From contig NZ_JAERQZ010000002.1 of NCBI RefSeq assembly GCF_016735515.1, forward strand, positions 310,001 to 374,000: a stretch of DNA of 64,000 nt. The letters are read 5' to 3'. Below are positions 33,301 through 38,558 of this stretch, piece by piece. Origin of the DNA: Piscinibacter sp. HJYY11 (GTDB lineage Bacteria > Pseudomonadota > Gammaproteobacteria > Burkholderiales > Burkholderiaceae_C). Positions within the stretch are counted from its first letter, which is position 1, and each line of letters begins with the position of its first letter. The position numbers were made by a program, and so were the translations under genes. Under the pieces are notes generated by a model that saw only the letters and a program-made list of their open reading frames with translations, was not told where the DNA came from and searched no databases.

Positions 33301-36300
33301 CGCCGCAGCCGGGTTGCGCACCAGGTTCTCGAAGTTGCCGCCGCTGGCGTTCGTGATGGTGACCGACACCGAGCCGGCGTCGAGGTACACGTCGTCGGTG
33401 GGCGCGGGCACCGGCACCGAGCCGCTGCTCGAGTTGGCAAGGATGGTGATCGTGGCGCCGTTCGACAGCGTCACCGTCACGTCGCTCTGCGCCGGGGCGC
33501 TGAGGGTGGCGGTGTAGACGATGTTGCCGCCTTCGGCCACGGTCGGCGTGGCGGTGAGGGTGACGGTGCTGGTGTCCGTCGTGTCGCTGACGGCGGTGAC
33601 GGCCGGCGAGGTGTTGACGACGAGGTTTTCGAAGTTGCCGCCGTTGGCGCTGCTGATGGTGACCGACTCGTTCGCCGCGTCGGTGTACACGTCGTCGGCC
33701 GGCGCCGGCACGGTGACGGTGCCGCTGCTGGCCCCGGCGGCGATGGTGATGACGGCGCTGTTCGACAGCGTGACCGTCACGTCGGTCTGGGCAGGCGAGG
33801 TGAGGCTCGCGGTGTAGACGATGGTCCCGCCCTCGGCGACCGCGGGTGTCGCGGTCAGCGAGAGGGTGGTGGTGTCGACCGTGTCGTTGATGGTGGTGAC
33901 GGCCGGCGTCGGGTCGACCGTCAGGTTCTCGAAGTTGCCGCCGCTGGCATTGGTGATCGTCACCGAGACAGGGCCGGCGTCCGCGTACACGTCGTCGCTC
34001 GGGGCGGGCAGGACGATCGCGCCGAAGGCGCTGCCGGCGTTGATGGTGATTGTGTCGCCGGTCGAGAGCGTCACGGTCACGGCGGTCTGCGCCGGGTGCG
34101 ACAGCACGGCCGCGTAAAGGATCATGCCGCCTTCGTTGACCGCGGGCTGGGCCTGCAGGCGCACTTCGGCCGTGTCGATGGTGTCGGTGACGGTGGTGAC
34201 GGCGGGTGCCGGGTCCACGGCGAGCGGAATGCCGCCGCCCGAGGTGCTGGCGATGGTGGCGCTGATGCTGGTGGCATCGAGGTACACGTCTTCGTTCGCG
34301 GCGACGGGCACGCTCGCCGTGCCGCTCAGCGCGCCGGCGGCGATGGTGATGACGGCGCCGTTGGAGAGCGTGACGTCGAGCGCGGTGGTCGGCGCCTGCG
34401 TGACGGTGGCGGTGTAGACGATGGTGCCGCCGGCCTCGGTGATCGAGGGCGTGGCGCTGAGGCTCACGGTCGAGATGTCGTTGTCGACGATGCCGGTCGT
34501 CACCGATCCGTTGGCGCCGCTGATGACCAGGCTCTCGAAATTGCCGCCGCTCGCCGCGCCGATGGCGACGGTGAAGCTCTCGGGGCCTTCGGCCAGCGCG
34601 TCGTCGAGCGCGGCGATGCTGAACGTGGCCGAGCTGCTGCCCGCGGGGATGGTGACGGTGGTGGTGCCGGTGAAGTCGCTGCCGTTGGCGGCGGTGCCGC
34701 TGTAGGTGAGCGTGACGGTGACGGCGCTGCCCTGCGCCGGGCTCGTGAGCGAGACGGTGTAGCTGGCGCTGCCCGCTTCGGCGAGCGTGGGGTCGCCGGT
34801 GAGGCTCACCGTGGTGGCGTCGAGCGTGTCGGTGATGGTCGTGCTGGCAGCGGCCGGGTTGACCTGCAGCGACTCGAAGTTGCCACCGCTGGCGCTGGCA
34901 ATGGTCTGCGAGACCGAGCCGGCGTCGAGGTAGACGTCGTCGGTGGGCGCGGCCACGTTGACCGTGCCCGAGGAGGCACCGGCCGCGATGTTGATGATGG
35001 AGCCGTTGGCCAGCGTCACGACCACGGCGGTCTGCGCGGCCGACGAAAGCGTGGCGGTGTAGACGATGGTGCCGCCCTCGGCCACGCTCGGCGTGGCGGT
35101 GAGGGTGACGGTGGACACGTCGGCGTCGTCGGTGACGGTGGTGCTGACGGTGCTCGTGGTGGCGACGGCCTCGTAGCTGCCGCCGCTCGTGCCGGCAATG
35201 CCCACGCTGAAGCTCTGGGCGCCCTGCACGAAGTTGTCGTCTGCGCGCACGGCGAAGGGCGCGCTGTCGGCCGTGCTCTGGCCGACGGGGATGGTGATGG
35301 TCTGGCCGTTGGTCAGCGAGATGACGAGCGGCGACCCGACGACCGGCGCGCTCACGGTGGCGGTGTAGACCACGCTGCCACCTTCGGCCACGCTGGCGGC
35401 CGACGAGGTGAGGGTGACGGTCGAGACGTCAGCGTCATCGCGAACGGTGGTGACGGCCGAGCCGGTGGGCGTGAGGGCTTCGAAGTTGCCGCCGGTGCTG
35501 CCCGTCACGGTGACGGTGAGCGTGTCGTCCGGTTGCACTTGCACGTCGTCCGGCCGCACGGTGAAGGCGGCGGTCGAGGCGCTGCTCTGGCCGACCGGGA
35601 TGGTGACGCTCTGGCCGTTGCTGAGCGTGACGGTGAGCGGCGAGCCGCTCACGGCATTGCTGAGCGAGACGGTGTAGACGATGGAGCCGCCTTCGGTCAC
35701 GTTGGCGGCCGAGGCGCTCACGGTGACGGTGGTCGGGTCGGCGTCGTCGGTGACGAGGGTGGCGACCGAGCCGCCGGCGGTGATGGCTTCGAAGCGGCCG
35801 CCGCTGCTGTTGGTGATGCTGACGTTGAGCGTGTCGGTGCCTTGCACCTGTGCGTCGTCGGCGCGCACGGCAAACGGCGCGCTGCTGGCGCTGCTGGCGC
35901 CCACGGGGATGGTGATGGTCTGGCCGTTGCTCAGCGTCAGCACCACCGGCGAGCCGGTGACCACGTTGTTGAGCGTGGCGGTGTAGACGATGCTGCCGCC
36001 TTCGGTGACGGACGCGGCCGAGGCGGTGAGCGTGGCGGTCGTGGCGTCGCTGTCGTCGGTCACCGTGGTGGTGGCGGTGCCGGTGGACACGAGCGACTCG
36101 TAGGCGCCGCCGGTGGTGCCGGTGACGGTCACGCTGAGCGTGTCGTTGCCTTGCAGGTCGGCATCGTCGGCGCGCACGGCGAAAGGCGCCGAGCTGGCGC
36201 TGCTCGCGCCCACCGGGATGGTGATCGTCTGGCCATTGCTGAGCGTCACGACCAGCGGCGAGCCCACGACGGGCGCACTGACGCTCGCGGTGTAGGTGAG

Positions 36301-38397
36301 GCTGCCGCCTTCGGCCACGGACGCGGCAGACACACCCAGGGTGAGGGTGCTGGTGTCGGCGTCGTCGGTGACGGTGGTCGTCGGCGCACCGGTGGCGGTG
36401 AGCGACTCGTAATTGCCGCCGGTGGCGCCGGTGATGGTGGCGGTGACCGTGTCGGTGCCTTGCACCTGCACGTCGTCCGGGCGCACGGCGATCGGAGCCG
36501 AGGTCGCGCTGCTCGCGCCGACCGGGATGGTGATCGTGGCGCCGTTGGAGAGCGTCACGACCAACGGGCTGCCGGTGACGGGCGCGCTCGTGGTGGCGGT
36601 GTAGGAGATGCTGCCGCCTTCGACGACGGTGGCGGCCGAGGCGGTGAGGGTGACGGTGGAGACGTCGGCGTCGTCGGTGACGGTGGTCGTCGCGGTGCCG
36701 ACCGGCGTGACCGCTTCGAAGTTGCCGCCGGTGGTGCCGGTGATGTTGACGCTCAGGGTGTCGGTGCCCTGGACTTGCGCGTCATCGCCGCGCACCGCAA
36801 ACGGTGCGCTCGAGCCGCTGCTGGCGCCGACCGGAATGGTGATGGTCTGCCCGTTCGAGAGCGTGATCACCAGCGGCGAGCCGCTCACCGGGTTGGTGAG
36901 CGTGGCGGTGTAGACGACGCTGCCGCCTTCGGTGACCGATGCGGCCGAGGCGCCGAGCGAGACGGTGGTGCTGTCGCTGTCGTCGCTCACGCTGGTGGCG
37001 ACGGTGCTGGTGGCGACGAGCGACGAGAAGTTGCCGCCGGTGGTCGAGGCGACGCCGATGGTCTGCGTCTGCGTGCCTTGTGCGTAGGCGTCGTCGGCGC
37101 GCGGCACGACGGGGGCGCTGTTGCCGCTGCTCTGGCCGACGGGGATGGTGATGGTGCTGCCGTTCGACAGCGTGATGACGAGCGCCGAACCGGCGACCGG
37201 GTGGTCGACGGTCGCGGTGTAGACCACGCTGCCGCCTTCGGCCACGGCCGGAGCCGAGCTCGACAGCGTGACGGTGGTCGGCACCGGCGTCACGTTGACC
37301 TGCGCGACGGCGGCCGAGGAACTGGCGCCTTCGTTGTCGGTGACGGTGTAGCCGATCGGCGTGCTGCCGGTGAAGCCGGGGTTCGGCACGAACACCAGGC
37401 TCGACGCCTGGGCCGGGGTGAGCACGGTGCCGGGCACGACCGGCGTCACGCCATCGGCCAGGAAGAGGCTGCCGCCCGCGGGCGGGCTGGTGATGGTGAT
37501 GCCGGTGACGGTGCCATCGATGTCGGTGCCGCCCAGGTTGACCGGAATGCTGCTGTATTCAGGGCCCGCGGTGGCGATGCCGGTGTTGGCGAGCGGCGTG
37601 TCGTTGACCGGGAGCACGGTGATCTGCGCCGTGGCGGGCGCCGAGACGGAACCCCGGTCGTCGGTGACGGTGAAGGTGACGGCCGCGCCGCCGTTGAAAT
37701 CAGGCGCCGGGCGGAAGAGCAGGCCGGCGGCCTGCGCCGGGGTCAGCGTCTGGCCGACGGTGACGGGAGTCACGCCATCGGCGAGCAGCAGCGTGCTGCC
37801 GGCGGGGATGCCGACGATGGTGACGCCGGCGACGGTGCCGTCGGTGTCGGCGCCGCCGAGCGAGATGGGGAGCGTGGCGTCTTCGTTGCCCGACACGGTG
37901 GCCGGCGTGGCGGTGGGGCGGTCGTTGGGCGTGGCCGGGGCGGCCGGGGTCGCGGCGACCTGTTCCTCGGGCGCGGTGGTGAAGGTGGGCACGGTGCCGG
38001 TCGGCTCCACGCCGGTGGTCTGGGTCAGCGCGGCCGGGGTCACGTCTTCCGCGATGCGGCCCACGCGCAGGCCGGGCTGCAGGCCGCCACCGTCGCCCGG
38101 GTTCAGGCCGGCGGCGGGCGCTGTCTGTGCGTCGGGCTCGTTCAGCTCGGCGATCACGCGGTCGACTTCATCGACCGAGGGCGTGGCGGGTGTCTTGGCG
38201 GCCGCGGTGGCGGTGCCAGGCGCGTCCGGCTCGGGGGTGAGCTGCACCAGGCCGTCTTGCGTCGTGAGGATCACGTCGCCCTTGAGAACCACGTCACCCA
38301 TCTTTAAAGGGATGAGTTTTCCGTCGGGCGTGCGTCGCAGCGCAGAGCCCCAGAGGCCGGTCACTTTGCCGTTGACGGTTTGGACGATGGTGGGCAT
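15343..38397 (-). CDS. lapA: LapA-type giant type I-secreted adhesin, 7,684 residues
   Basis: Predicted cell-surface and biofilm adhesin. N to C: retention module (about 1-90), LapG cleavage site (PAAG, 94-97), two Ig/cadherin-like domains (159-264, 265-372), and an array of 34 repeats of about 103 residues (374-3883). Next is an array of 22 repeats of about 111 residues (3884-6333), further Ig/cadherin-like domains, a von Willebrand A domain (about 6825-7025, MIDAS DVSGS), and a T1SS-143-like region. Glycine-rich RTX nonapeptides (about 7475-7558) precede the C-terminal export signal. On reading it through I saw no cysteine, as is usual for such proteins. The start ATG at 38397 has GAGG 7 nt upstream. 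Export should be by LapB/LapC and the lapE-like pore; surface retention by the N-terminus. Two long plus-strand open frames opposite it are shadows of the repeats. Exact repeat number depends on the assembly. Confidence 0.95.
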   Translation of the reverse strand: MPTIVQTVNGKVTGLWGSALRRTPDGKLIPLKMGDVVLKGDVILTTQDGLVQLTPEPDAPGTATAAAKTPATPSVDEVDRVIAELNEPDAQTAPAAGLNPGDGGGLQPGLRVGRIAEDVTPAALTQTTGVEPTGTVPTFTTAPEEQVAATPAAPATPNDRPTATPATVSGNEDATLPISLGGADTDGTVAGVTIVGIPAGSTLLLADGVTPVTVGQTLTPAQAAGLLFRPAPDFNGGAAVTFTVTDDRGSVSAPATAQITVLPVNDTPLANTGIATAGPEYSSIPVNLGGTDIDGTVTGITITSPPAGGSLFLADGVTPVVPGTVLTPAQASSLVFVPNPGFTGSTPIGYTVTDNEGASSSAAVAQVNVTPVPTTVTLSSSAPAVAEGGSVVYTATVDHPVAGSALVITLSNGSTITIPVGQSSGNSAPVVPRADDAYAQGTQTQTIGVASTTGGNFSSLVATSTVATSVSDDSDSTTVSLGASAASVTEGGSVVYTATLTNPVSGSPLVITLSNGQTITIPVGASSGSSAPFAVRGDDAQVQGTDTLSVNITGTTGGNFEAVTPVGTATTTVTDDADVSTVTLTASAATVVEGGSISYTATTSAPVTGSPLVVTLSNGATITIPVGASSATSAPIAVRPDDVQVQGTDTVTATITGATGGNYESLTATGAPTTTVTDDADTSTLTLGVSAASVAEGGSLTYTASVSAPVVGSPLVVTLSNGQTITIPVGASSASSAPFAVRADDADLQGNDTLSVTVTGTTGGAYESLVSTGTATTTVTDDSDATTATLTASAASVTEGGSIVYTATLNNVVTGSPVVLTLSNGQTITIPVGASSASSAPFAVRADDAQVQGTDTLNVSITNSSGGRFEAITAGGSVATLVTDDADPTTVTVSASAANVTEGGSIVYTVSLSNAVSGSPLTVTLSNGQSVTIPVGQSSASTAAFTVRPDDVQVQPDDTLTVTVTGSTGGNFEALTPTGSAVTTVRDDADVSTVTLTSSAASVAEGGSVVYTATVSAPVVGSPLVISLTNGQTITIPVGQSTADSAPFAVRADDNFVQGAQSFSVGIAGTSGGSYEAVATTSTVSTTVTDDADVSTVTLTATPSVAEGGTIVYTATLSSAAQTAVVVTLANGSIINIAAGASSGTVNVAAPTDDVYLDAGSVSQTIASASGGNFESLQVNPAAASTTITDTLDATTVSLTGDPTLAEAGSASYTVSLTSPAQGSAVTVTLTYSGTAANGSDFTGTTTVTIPAGSSSATFSIAALDDALAEGPESFTVAIGAASGGNFESLVISGANGSVTTGIVDNDISTVSLSATPSITEAGGTIVYTATVTQAPTTALDVTLSNGAVITIAAGALSGTASVPVAANEDVYLDATSISATIASTSGGGIPLAVDPAPAVTTVTDTIDTAEVRLQAQPAVNEGGMILYAAVLSHPAQTAVTVTLSTGDTITINAGSAFGAIVLPAPSDDVYADAGPVSVTITNASGGNFENLTVDPTPAVTTINDTVDTTTLSLTATPAVAEGGTIVYTASLTSPAQTDVTVTLSNSAVITIAAGASSGTVTVPAPADDVYTDAANESVTISSANGGNFENLVVNTSPAVTAVSDTTDTSTVTLTATPTVAEGGNIVYTATLSAPAQSDVTVTLSNGATITILANSSSGSVPVPAPTDDVYLDAGSVSVTITNASGGNFENLVRNPAAAVTTITDTVDNSTVSLTASPSVAEGGNIVYTASLSAPAQSAVTVTLSNNAVITIAAGASTGTVSVPAPTDDVYTDASNVSATISTATGGNFENLTVNPAAAITAITDTVDSTTVSLTATPAVSEGGSIVYTATLTSVAQGPVTVTLQSGTTITIPNGASSASITVPAPGDDVYVDAGNVSDRITSASGGNFENLVVDATPAVTAVSDTIGTTTVSLTGSPSVAEGGNISYTASLTAPAQANVTVTLSDGSTVTIPSGASAVTFTRAAPGDDVHVDAGPVSLAITGASGGNFENLVFNGTPATTTVTDTIDTTTVSLTGTASVAEGGSIVYTANLTAPADTDVTVRLSNNATITIAAGTSSASITVPAPTDDVYNDAGNLSVRIDSASGGNFENLSVDATPVVTAVSDTADTTTVSLTATPAVAEGGSIVYTASLTSPAQGNVTVTLQSGATITILSGASTGSVTVPAPTDDVLVDASTVSNRITGATGGNFESLVVDATPATTAVSDTVDTTTVSLSGSGSVIEGNAGSYTVSLTSAAQTAVTVTLTYSGTAADGSDFTGVTTVTIPAGSSSANFSIASIDDAAAEGSENFTVAINTATGGNFENLVVSATNGSVTTGIVDNDVSVVSLSATPAITEAGGSIVYTATLSQAPVSDLTVNLSNGATITVTAGSLTGTVNVPVAADEDVYVDPTSVSATITGTSGGGIALSIDPTPATTAVNDTLNTTTVSLSATPTVAEGGSIVYTATLTSAAQSPVTVNLSNGQQINIAAGATTGTLTLAAPGDDALADAGTVSLSIASASGGNFESLVRDPAPAVTTVTDTVDTTTVTLTASPTVAEGGSIVYTATLNNAAGTDVTVRLSNGAQIVIAAGSSQSSVSVPAPGEDVYVDAGNVSVTIDTATGGNFENLVASPAAAVTAVTDTVNNTTVTLTATPTVAEGGNIVYTATLTSVAQSPVTVLLSNGQQITIPANASSSTLTLPAPGEDALVDAGPVSVTINSATGGNFENLVVNPAPATTNVTDTIDTTTVSLTATGTVAEGGNIVYTASLTSPAGSDVTVTLSNNAVITILAGTSSGSVSVPAPGDDVLVDAANVSATIATATGGNFENLVRDTTPAVTSVTDTVDTTTVSLTATPTVAEGGNITYTASLNNPAGSNVTITLSNSAVITILAGNSTGTVTVPAPSEDFVVDAGPVSATIASATGGNFESLAIDPAPATTSVTDTIGTTTLTLAATGTVAEGGSIVYTASLTSPAGTDLVITLSNTRTITIPAGASQASISVPAPTDDALIDAGTVSASITGTSGGNFENLSVNAAPATTNITDTVDNTTVTLTATGTVAEGGNITYTASLNNAAGTDVTVRLSNGAQITILAGASTGTVTVPAPGDDAIVDAGTVSATITTATGGNFEQLTISPTAATTTVTDTVNTTTVTLTASPSVAEGGSIVYTAALNNVADTDVTVRLSNNAVITIPAGSSSGTVAVLAPTDDVYVDASTVSATIDSATGGNFENLVVDPAAASTSITDTLTTTTVSLSGSGSVAEGASGSYTVSLTSPAQTTAVTVTLSYSGTAANGSDFTGVTTVTIPAGASSANFSIATIDDAIAEGAESFTLTIASATGGNFEQLAVSGSAGSLTTGIVDNDISTLSLEATPSLTEAGGTIVYTAVLTQAPVSDLDVTLSNGQTIRINAGSLTGSVSVPFAANEDVYVDPTSVSATITGTSGGGIALSVNPAPAVTSIADTVDTTSVSIAGPGALTEGTSGTYTLTLTNPALTDVTVTLAYSGTASSADRSGVTTVTIPAGATSATFSVAALDDAFADSGETVVVTIAGATGGSFENLAVGAASSVTTTIGDEAAPDTVLVSLSGPASVTEGAATSNYTVTLGQAAVTAVTVNLAYSGTAVDGSDYNRVVSVTIPAGATSATFNLATLDDVIADSGDTIVVSLGGISGGGFEAIAANGAASSVTTVINDETPADVTTVSLTATNTVAEGGSIVYTAQLTSVAQTNVTVQLSNSQQITIFAGNTSGSITVPAPAEDVYTDAGSVSASITGASGGGFESLVHSTTPAVTTVTDTIDTTTLSLSGSASVNEGASGSYTLSLTAPAQGAGVTVTLRYSGTAANGSDFSGVTTVTIPAGSSAASFNIATIDDNLAEGAESFTVTIDGATGGNFENLVVSGANSSVSTGIVDNDVSTIATVSAASAVETVSVVHTVTLSNPSTTPTTYSLSLTDGTAVGGTDYTASLTNASFSNGVTISGGLITVPAGVTSFTVSVPTLGDTIDEADETYTLNVGGVAATGTVLDDDAAPTIASVSPASAAEGTGLVHTVTLSNASSSATSFAYTLGGGTATGGTDYGTPTFSNGVTLSGGNLIVPAGVTSFTVTVPSTQDTVDEPDETYNLSVGGVAATGTIGDDDAAPTVASVSPATQVEGTALVHTVTLTNASSVATSYAYTLGGGTATSGSDYTAPPTFSNGVTLSGGNLIVPAGVTSFTITVPTSQDTIDEGNFETYDLNVGGIAALGTITDDDNAPTISSVSSASAVEASSIVHTVALTNPSSVATTYTLSFTNGTASGADYTSTLTNANFSNGVTISGGTITVPAGVTSFTVSVPTTADTIDEANETYTLTIGAAAGTGTINDDDNAPTVATVTADTQNEGTALVHTVTLSNASSVATSFAYTLGGGTAAAGGVDYGNATFSNGVTLSGGNLIVPAGVTSFTVTVPTTQDTIDEPNETYNLSVGGVSALGTINDDDNAPIVASVSAASATEGSNVLHTVTLSNASSVATTYSLSFANGTASGADYTSALTNASFSNGVTISGGTITVPAGVTSFTVSVPTTQDTIDEPNETYTLTVGGTSGVGTINDDDNAPTISSVTGASATEGTSLVHTVTLSNASSVATSFAYTLGGGTATGGGVDYGNATFSNGVTLLGGNLIVPAGVTSFTVTVPTTQDTIYEPNETYNLNVGGVSALGTINDDDNAPTISSVSSANATEGSNVLHTVTLSNASSVATTYSLSFTNGTATGADYSSALTNASFSNGVTISGGTITVPAGVTSFTVSVPTTQDALDEADESYTLTVGGASGTGTITDDDATPTLSVNDIIVNEAAGTATFTVTLSAPSGQTVTVNYATADGTATTADYTAASGVLTFTPGVTTQTITVAIGEDTIFEGSENFLVNLSAPSNATLADGQGQGTITDNDATPVIAGVSSPSAAEGNSLVYTVTLSNASSTATSYPYALGGGTAAAADFGTPTFSNGVTLSGGSLTVPAGVTSFTVTVPTTQDALDEADETVPLNVGGVTGTGTITDDDAAPSLSIGDVTVNEADGTATFTVTLSAPSGQTVTVGYGTANGSATTADYTATTGSLTFGPGVTSQTVTVSIAEDTIFEGSETFTVNLSTPSNATIADGQGVATITDNDAAPTVATVSAADATEGSNIVHTVTLSNPSATATTYTLSLGGGTATGGGVDYTSALTNAAFSNGVTISGGTITVPAGVTSFTVTVPTIQDTIDEGTSESYNLTVGGVSGVGTITDNDNAPTIASVTPATAVEGVSLVHTVTLSNASSVATSFAYSLGGGTATGGGVDYGSATFSNGVTLSGGNLIVPAGVTSFTVTVPSTQDTIDEADEGYNLNVGGVAASGTITDDDAAPTIASVSPASATEGAGLVHTVTLSNASSVATSFAYTLGGGTATGGGVDYGSATFSNGVTLSGGNLIVPAGVTSFTVTVLSTQDTIDEPNETYSLSVGGVAALGTINDDDNAPTISSVSAATEVEGISLVHTVTLSNASSSATSFAYTLGGGSATGGGVDYSNATFSNGVTLSGGNLLVPAGVTSFSITVPTTLDTIDEGALETYNVSVGGISAVGTITDDDNAPTISAVSAASATEGSNVLHTVTLSNASSVATTYSLSLANGTATGADYTSALTNANFSNGVTISGGTITVPAGVTSFTVSVPTTQDTVDEPNETYSLTVGGTSAIGTINDDDAAPTIASVSNASAVEASSTVHTVTLTNPSSVATTYTVSFTNGTASGADYSSTLTNASFSNGVTISGSTITVPAGVTSFTVTVPTTADTIDEADETFTLTVGGASGTGTITDDDAAPTVATVTAVMQTEGTALVHTVTLSNASSSATSFAYSLGGGNATGGVDYGNATFSNGVTLSGGNLIVPAGVTSFTVTVPTTQDTIDEPNETYSLSVGGISALGTINDDDNAPTVASVSSASATEGSNVLHTVTLSNASSVATTYTLSFTDGTATGADYSSALTNASFSNGVTISGGTITVPAGVTSFTVSVPTTQDTIDEPNETYTLTVGGTSGTGTINDDDAAPTISSVTAASSSEGANLVHTVTLSNASSTATSFAYSLTNGTAAGTDYGTPTFSNGVTLSGGNLIVPAGVTSFTVTIPATQDTVDEPDETYNLSIGGVTGVGTINDDDNAPTIASVSAANATEGSNVLHTVTLSNASSVATTYSLSLANGTASAADYSSALTNASFSNGVTISGGIITVPAGVTSFTVAVPTTQDLLDEPNETYTLTVGGTAGTGTINDDDATPTLSVNDVTVNEAAGTATFTVSLSAASGQTVTVGYNTSTGTATGGDFTAATGTLTFNPGVTSLTITITIANDTLTEATETFNVNLVSPTNATILDGTGVGSIVDNDALAVLDLDANNSTAAGTGYTTTFTENGAAVSIADADISITDVDSTSLTSATITLTNAQAGDVLAVGSLPAGITANVVGNVITLTGTSSLANYQTAIRAITFANTSENPSTTDRVINVVVNDGGNNSNTAQTIVQVVSVNDLPAGRNVTLTTNEDTAHVFTLANFLMNDAEDGTNVNPSAVRIDTLPVNGSLYLGAALVTAGQVITAAQITGGQLTFVPAAEENGNNYASFNFSVRDASGGFDAAPNTVTVNVASVNDGAPLGVNDSFTTLLGSPIIISAAQLMANDSLPDRAAITGTSAVSGGTLVNNGDGTYTFTPTVAGAGSFSYTLTDDNGQTSTATVAITTYATRDDLITVHESALVGGSGGGVRSISGNLLSNDPGATSITSVGGVTDNGAGDLDARAGYVGVQQVVGGVNAGVLTVDVSGTGLGDYTYQLNDNVAHAAGGGNNTLTQAISYATNTGSGNVQVNIVDDRPQAYDRTVNVTEDALPSYNLVLVLDVSGSMTDQGAGGQVRQVNADGTVNITTRLAMAKAALIELVNQYYDQAQNVSVKLVTFASTASVLNGNVAYTDKTQLIAAINAINGSGGTDYTEALNATQTAFGTVDQSRENILYFLSDGVPTEGDTTSPAVSTGFATFAANNNISSYAVGIGSGISNTGPLNGIHNVDSDGNGVTDPAIIVPDLNELSNTLLTTVPVANGGSVVSGADGLSNALGADDGYVQSITLQLDTNNNGSPDTPVTFTFNGSNQISWTGGFPAGSPLTGDTLTLNASRGFTYGTLTFNFANGQYTYYTGGVASEGDAFNVSYIARDNDGDVTPATNLAFSVVDGKPVARPDVDTLFANNTSYTGNVISGKDTDGGLAVGSLSTDFSAQGSGADNAVDDARVTSVTFQGATFNLVANGSGTAAGGSYTVNNGQLVWTHASDGSSLRFSSNGAYTYTPSAANTPGTPSTGPTTVALTGSTSTGTTLTIGDLTFSGVARNSTLENAGVRRTGSGIGVNTDAGASDTNSTVGNLETLVVRFNTAYGVENVVIDPYDDNSNLGGSVALTYAIYHIDGHLLGRVYSNSEAAFAIPAEYSNIGRIEITANSDAYASIGSIRYNTITNSTAAAIAPTTIGYTLTDSDGDTSSSTVTLRAITNSIAGDTGNNTLTGNAANDLIDGGAGNDTLDGGAGHDLLVGDLGNDNLTGGTGDDILRGGAGTDTLSGGDGADTLAGGSGNDAMTGGLGADVFSWSLADRGGAGSPAADLITDFNAALPSAGGDVLDLRDLLQGEMAASGGPGNLGNYLHFSVTGGNTVIQISSSGGFSTGFSASKTDQTITLQGVDLTGNGALTTDQQIIQDLLSKSKLLVDGS
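15723..15975 (-). repeat. RTX calcium-binding nonapeptide repeats of LapA
   Basis: About nine tandem units of the GGxGxDxLx type (DGGAGNDTLDGGAGHDLL and similar). Known RTX units bind calcium and drive folding outside the cell after type I secretion. The remaining C-terminal 125 or so residues should carry the uncleaved export signal. Confidence 0.93.
17320..17925 (-). other. von Willebrand factor A domain within LapA
   Basis: Encodes about residues 6825-7025. The stretch YNLVLVLDVSGSM has the MIDAS motif DxSxS (Asp6831, Ser6833, Ser6835); GSGGTDYTEAL and LYFLSDGVPTEG supply the later metal-contacting Thr and Asp. Such domains in large adhesins are thought to mediate adhesion or binding to host or matrix ligands. 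Confidence 0.88.
19399..26748 (-). repeat. LapA second repeat array: 22 domains of about 111 residues
   Basis: Covers residues 3884-6333. By hand count, 19 domains are of one Calx-beta-like type (LVHTVTLSNAS, TFSNGVTLSGG, VPAGVTSFTV, DTIDEPNETY, ending GTINDDD) and three (numbers 9, 11, 22) are a distinct Calx-beta type (SVNDVTVNEAAGTATFTV). The acidic DDD/DND boundaries may bind calcium between domains. Domains 4-9 and 17-22 repeat in the same order, a six-domain macro-unit 4,347 bp apart. Confidence 0.9.
26749..37278 (-). repeat. LapA first repeat array: 34 domains of about 103 residues
   Basis: Covers residues 374-3883. The typical unit contains TVSLTATPTVAEGGSIVYTA, then VTVTLSNG, TITIPAGASS, APxDDVYVDAG and TGGNFENL, ending in a TDTVD linker. 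Six units (9, 19, 29, 31, 32, 34) are Calx-beta-like variants with SGTAANGSDFTG. Variants 9/10, 19/20 and 29/30 recur with a ten-domain period of 3,045 and 3,042 bp, so the array grew partly by duplication of a ten-domain block. Confidence 0.9.
38107..38118 (-). other. Predicted LapG cleavage site in LapA (PAAG)
   Basis: Codons 94-97 encode Pro-Ala-Ala-Gly, directly after the retention module. In Pseudomonas LapA the protease cuts within a (T/P)AAG motif at about residue 108. This is the only such motif in the first 130 residues that I can see. Confidence 0.75.
38128..38397 (-). other. N-terminal retention module of LapA
   Basis: Residues 1-90, beginning MPTIVQTVNGKVTGLWG and including LKMGDVVLKGDVILTTQDGL. 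This is the compact beta-domain that plugs the TolC-like pore and anchors LapA-type adhesins at the outer membrane. Confidence 0.88.
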
Positions 38398-38558
38398 GAA
38401 AAAACCTCGGACGCAATACCACTCAGGATGTCGACGAGGATAGCCCGCGCCCTGATGCTTATGCTCTTTTCCGCAGGGCGTTTGTGTGAACTGAATCGCA
38501 TCAAACGCCTTATTCGGCGCGCATAAGCGGGCGGTTTTGGAGGCCGTGATTTATGCAC
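38361..38558 (-). CDS. Possible leader ORF overlapping the lapA start (65 codons)
   Basis: A GTG at 38558 follows a perfect Shine-Dalgarno AAGGAGG (38570-38564) by 5 nt and opens a 65-codon frame, very rich in Arg and Lys, that ends 37 nt inside lapA in another frame. The codon content does not look like a known protein. It may be a translationally coupled leader or simply a chance frame behind a regulatory hairpin. The Shine-Dalgarno and the GTG both lie in the stem described at 38539-38568. Low confidence as a true protein. Confidence 0.25.
   Translation of the reverse strand: MHKSRPPKPPAYARRIRRLMRFSSHKRPAEKSISIRARAILVDILSGIASEVFSCPPSSKPSTAK

Noticed and set aside
19399..37278. Regular repeats that could suggest a CRISPR array or satellite DNA
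   Set aside because: The 300-335-bp period is in frame, encodes protein domains, and there are no short repeats with unique spacers or cas genes.
22012..38307. Plus-strand open frame of 5,431 codons opposite lapA (and another of 2,001 codons at 15883-21888)
   Set aside because: Both are exact antisense of the repetitive adhesin. Codon bias plus tandem repeats removes stops; translations are Gly/Arg/Asp/Val-rich with no domain, while the minus strand gives a complete LapA architecture.
15343..38397. lapA as an RTX toxin or haemolysin
   Set aside because: It has a LapA retention module, a LapG site, and lapG/lapD neighbours, but no acyltransferase gene or pore-forming domain; adhesin is the better call.
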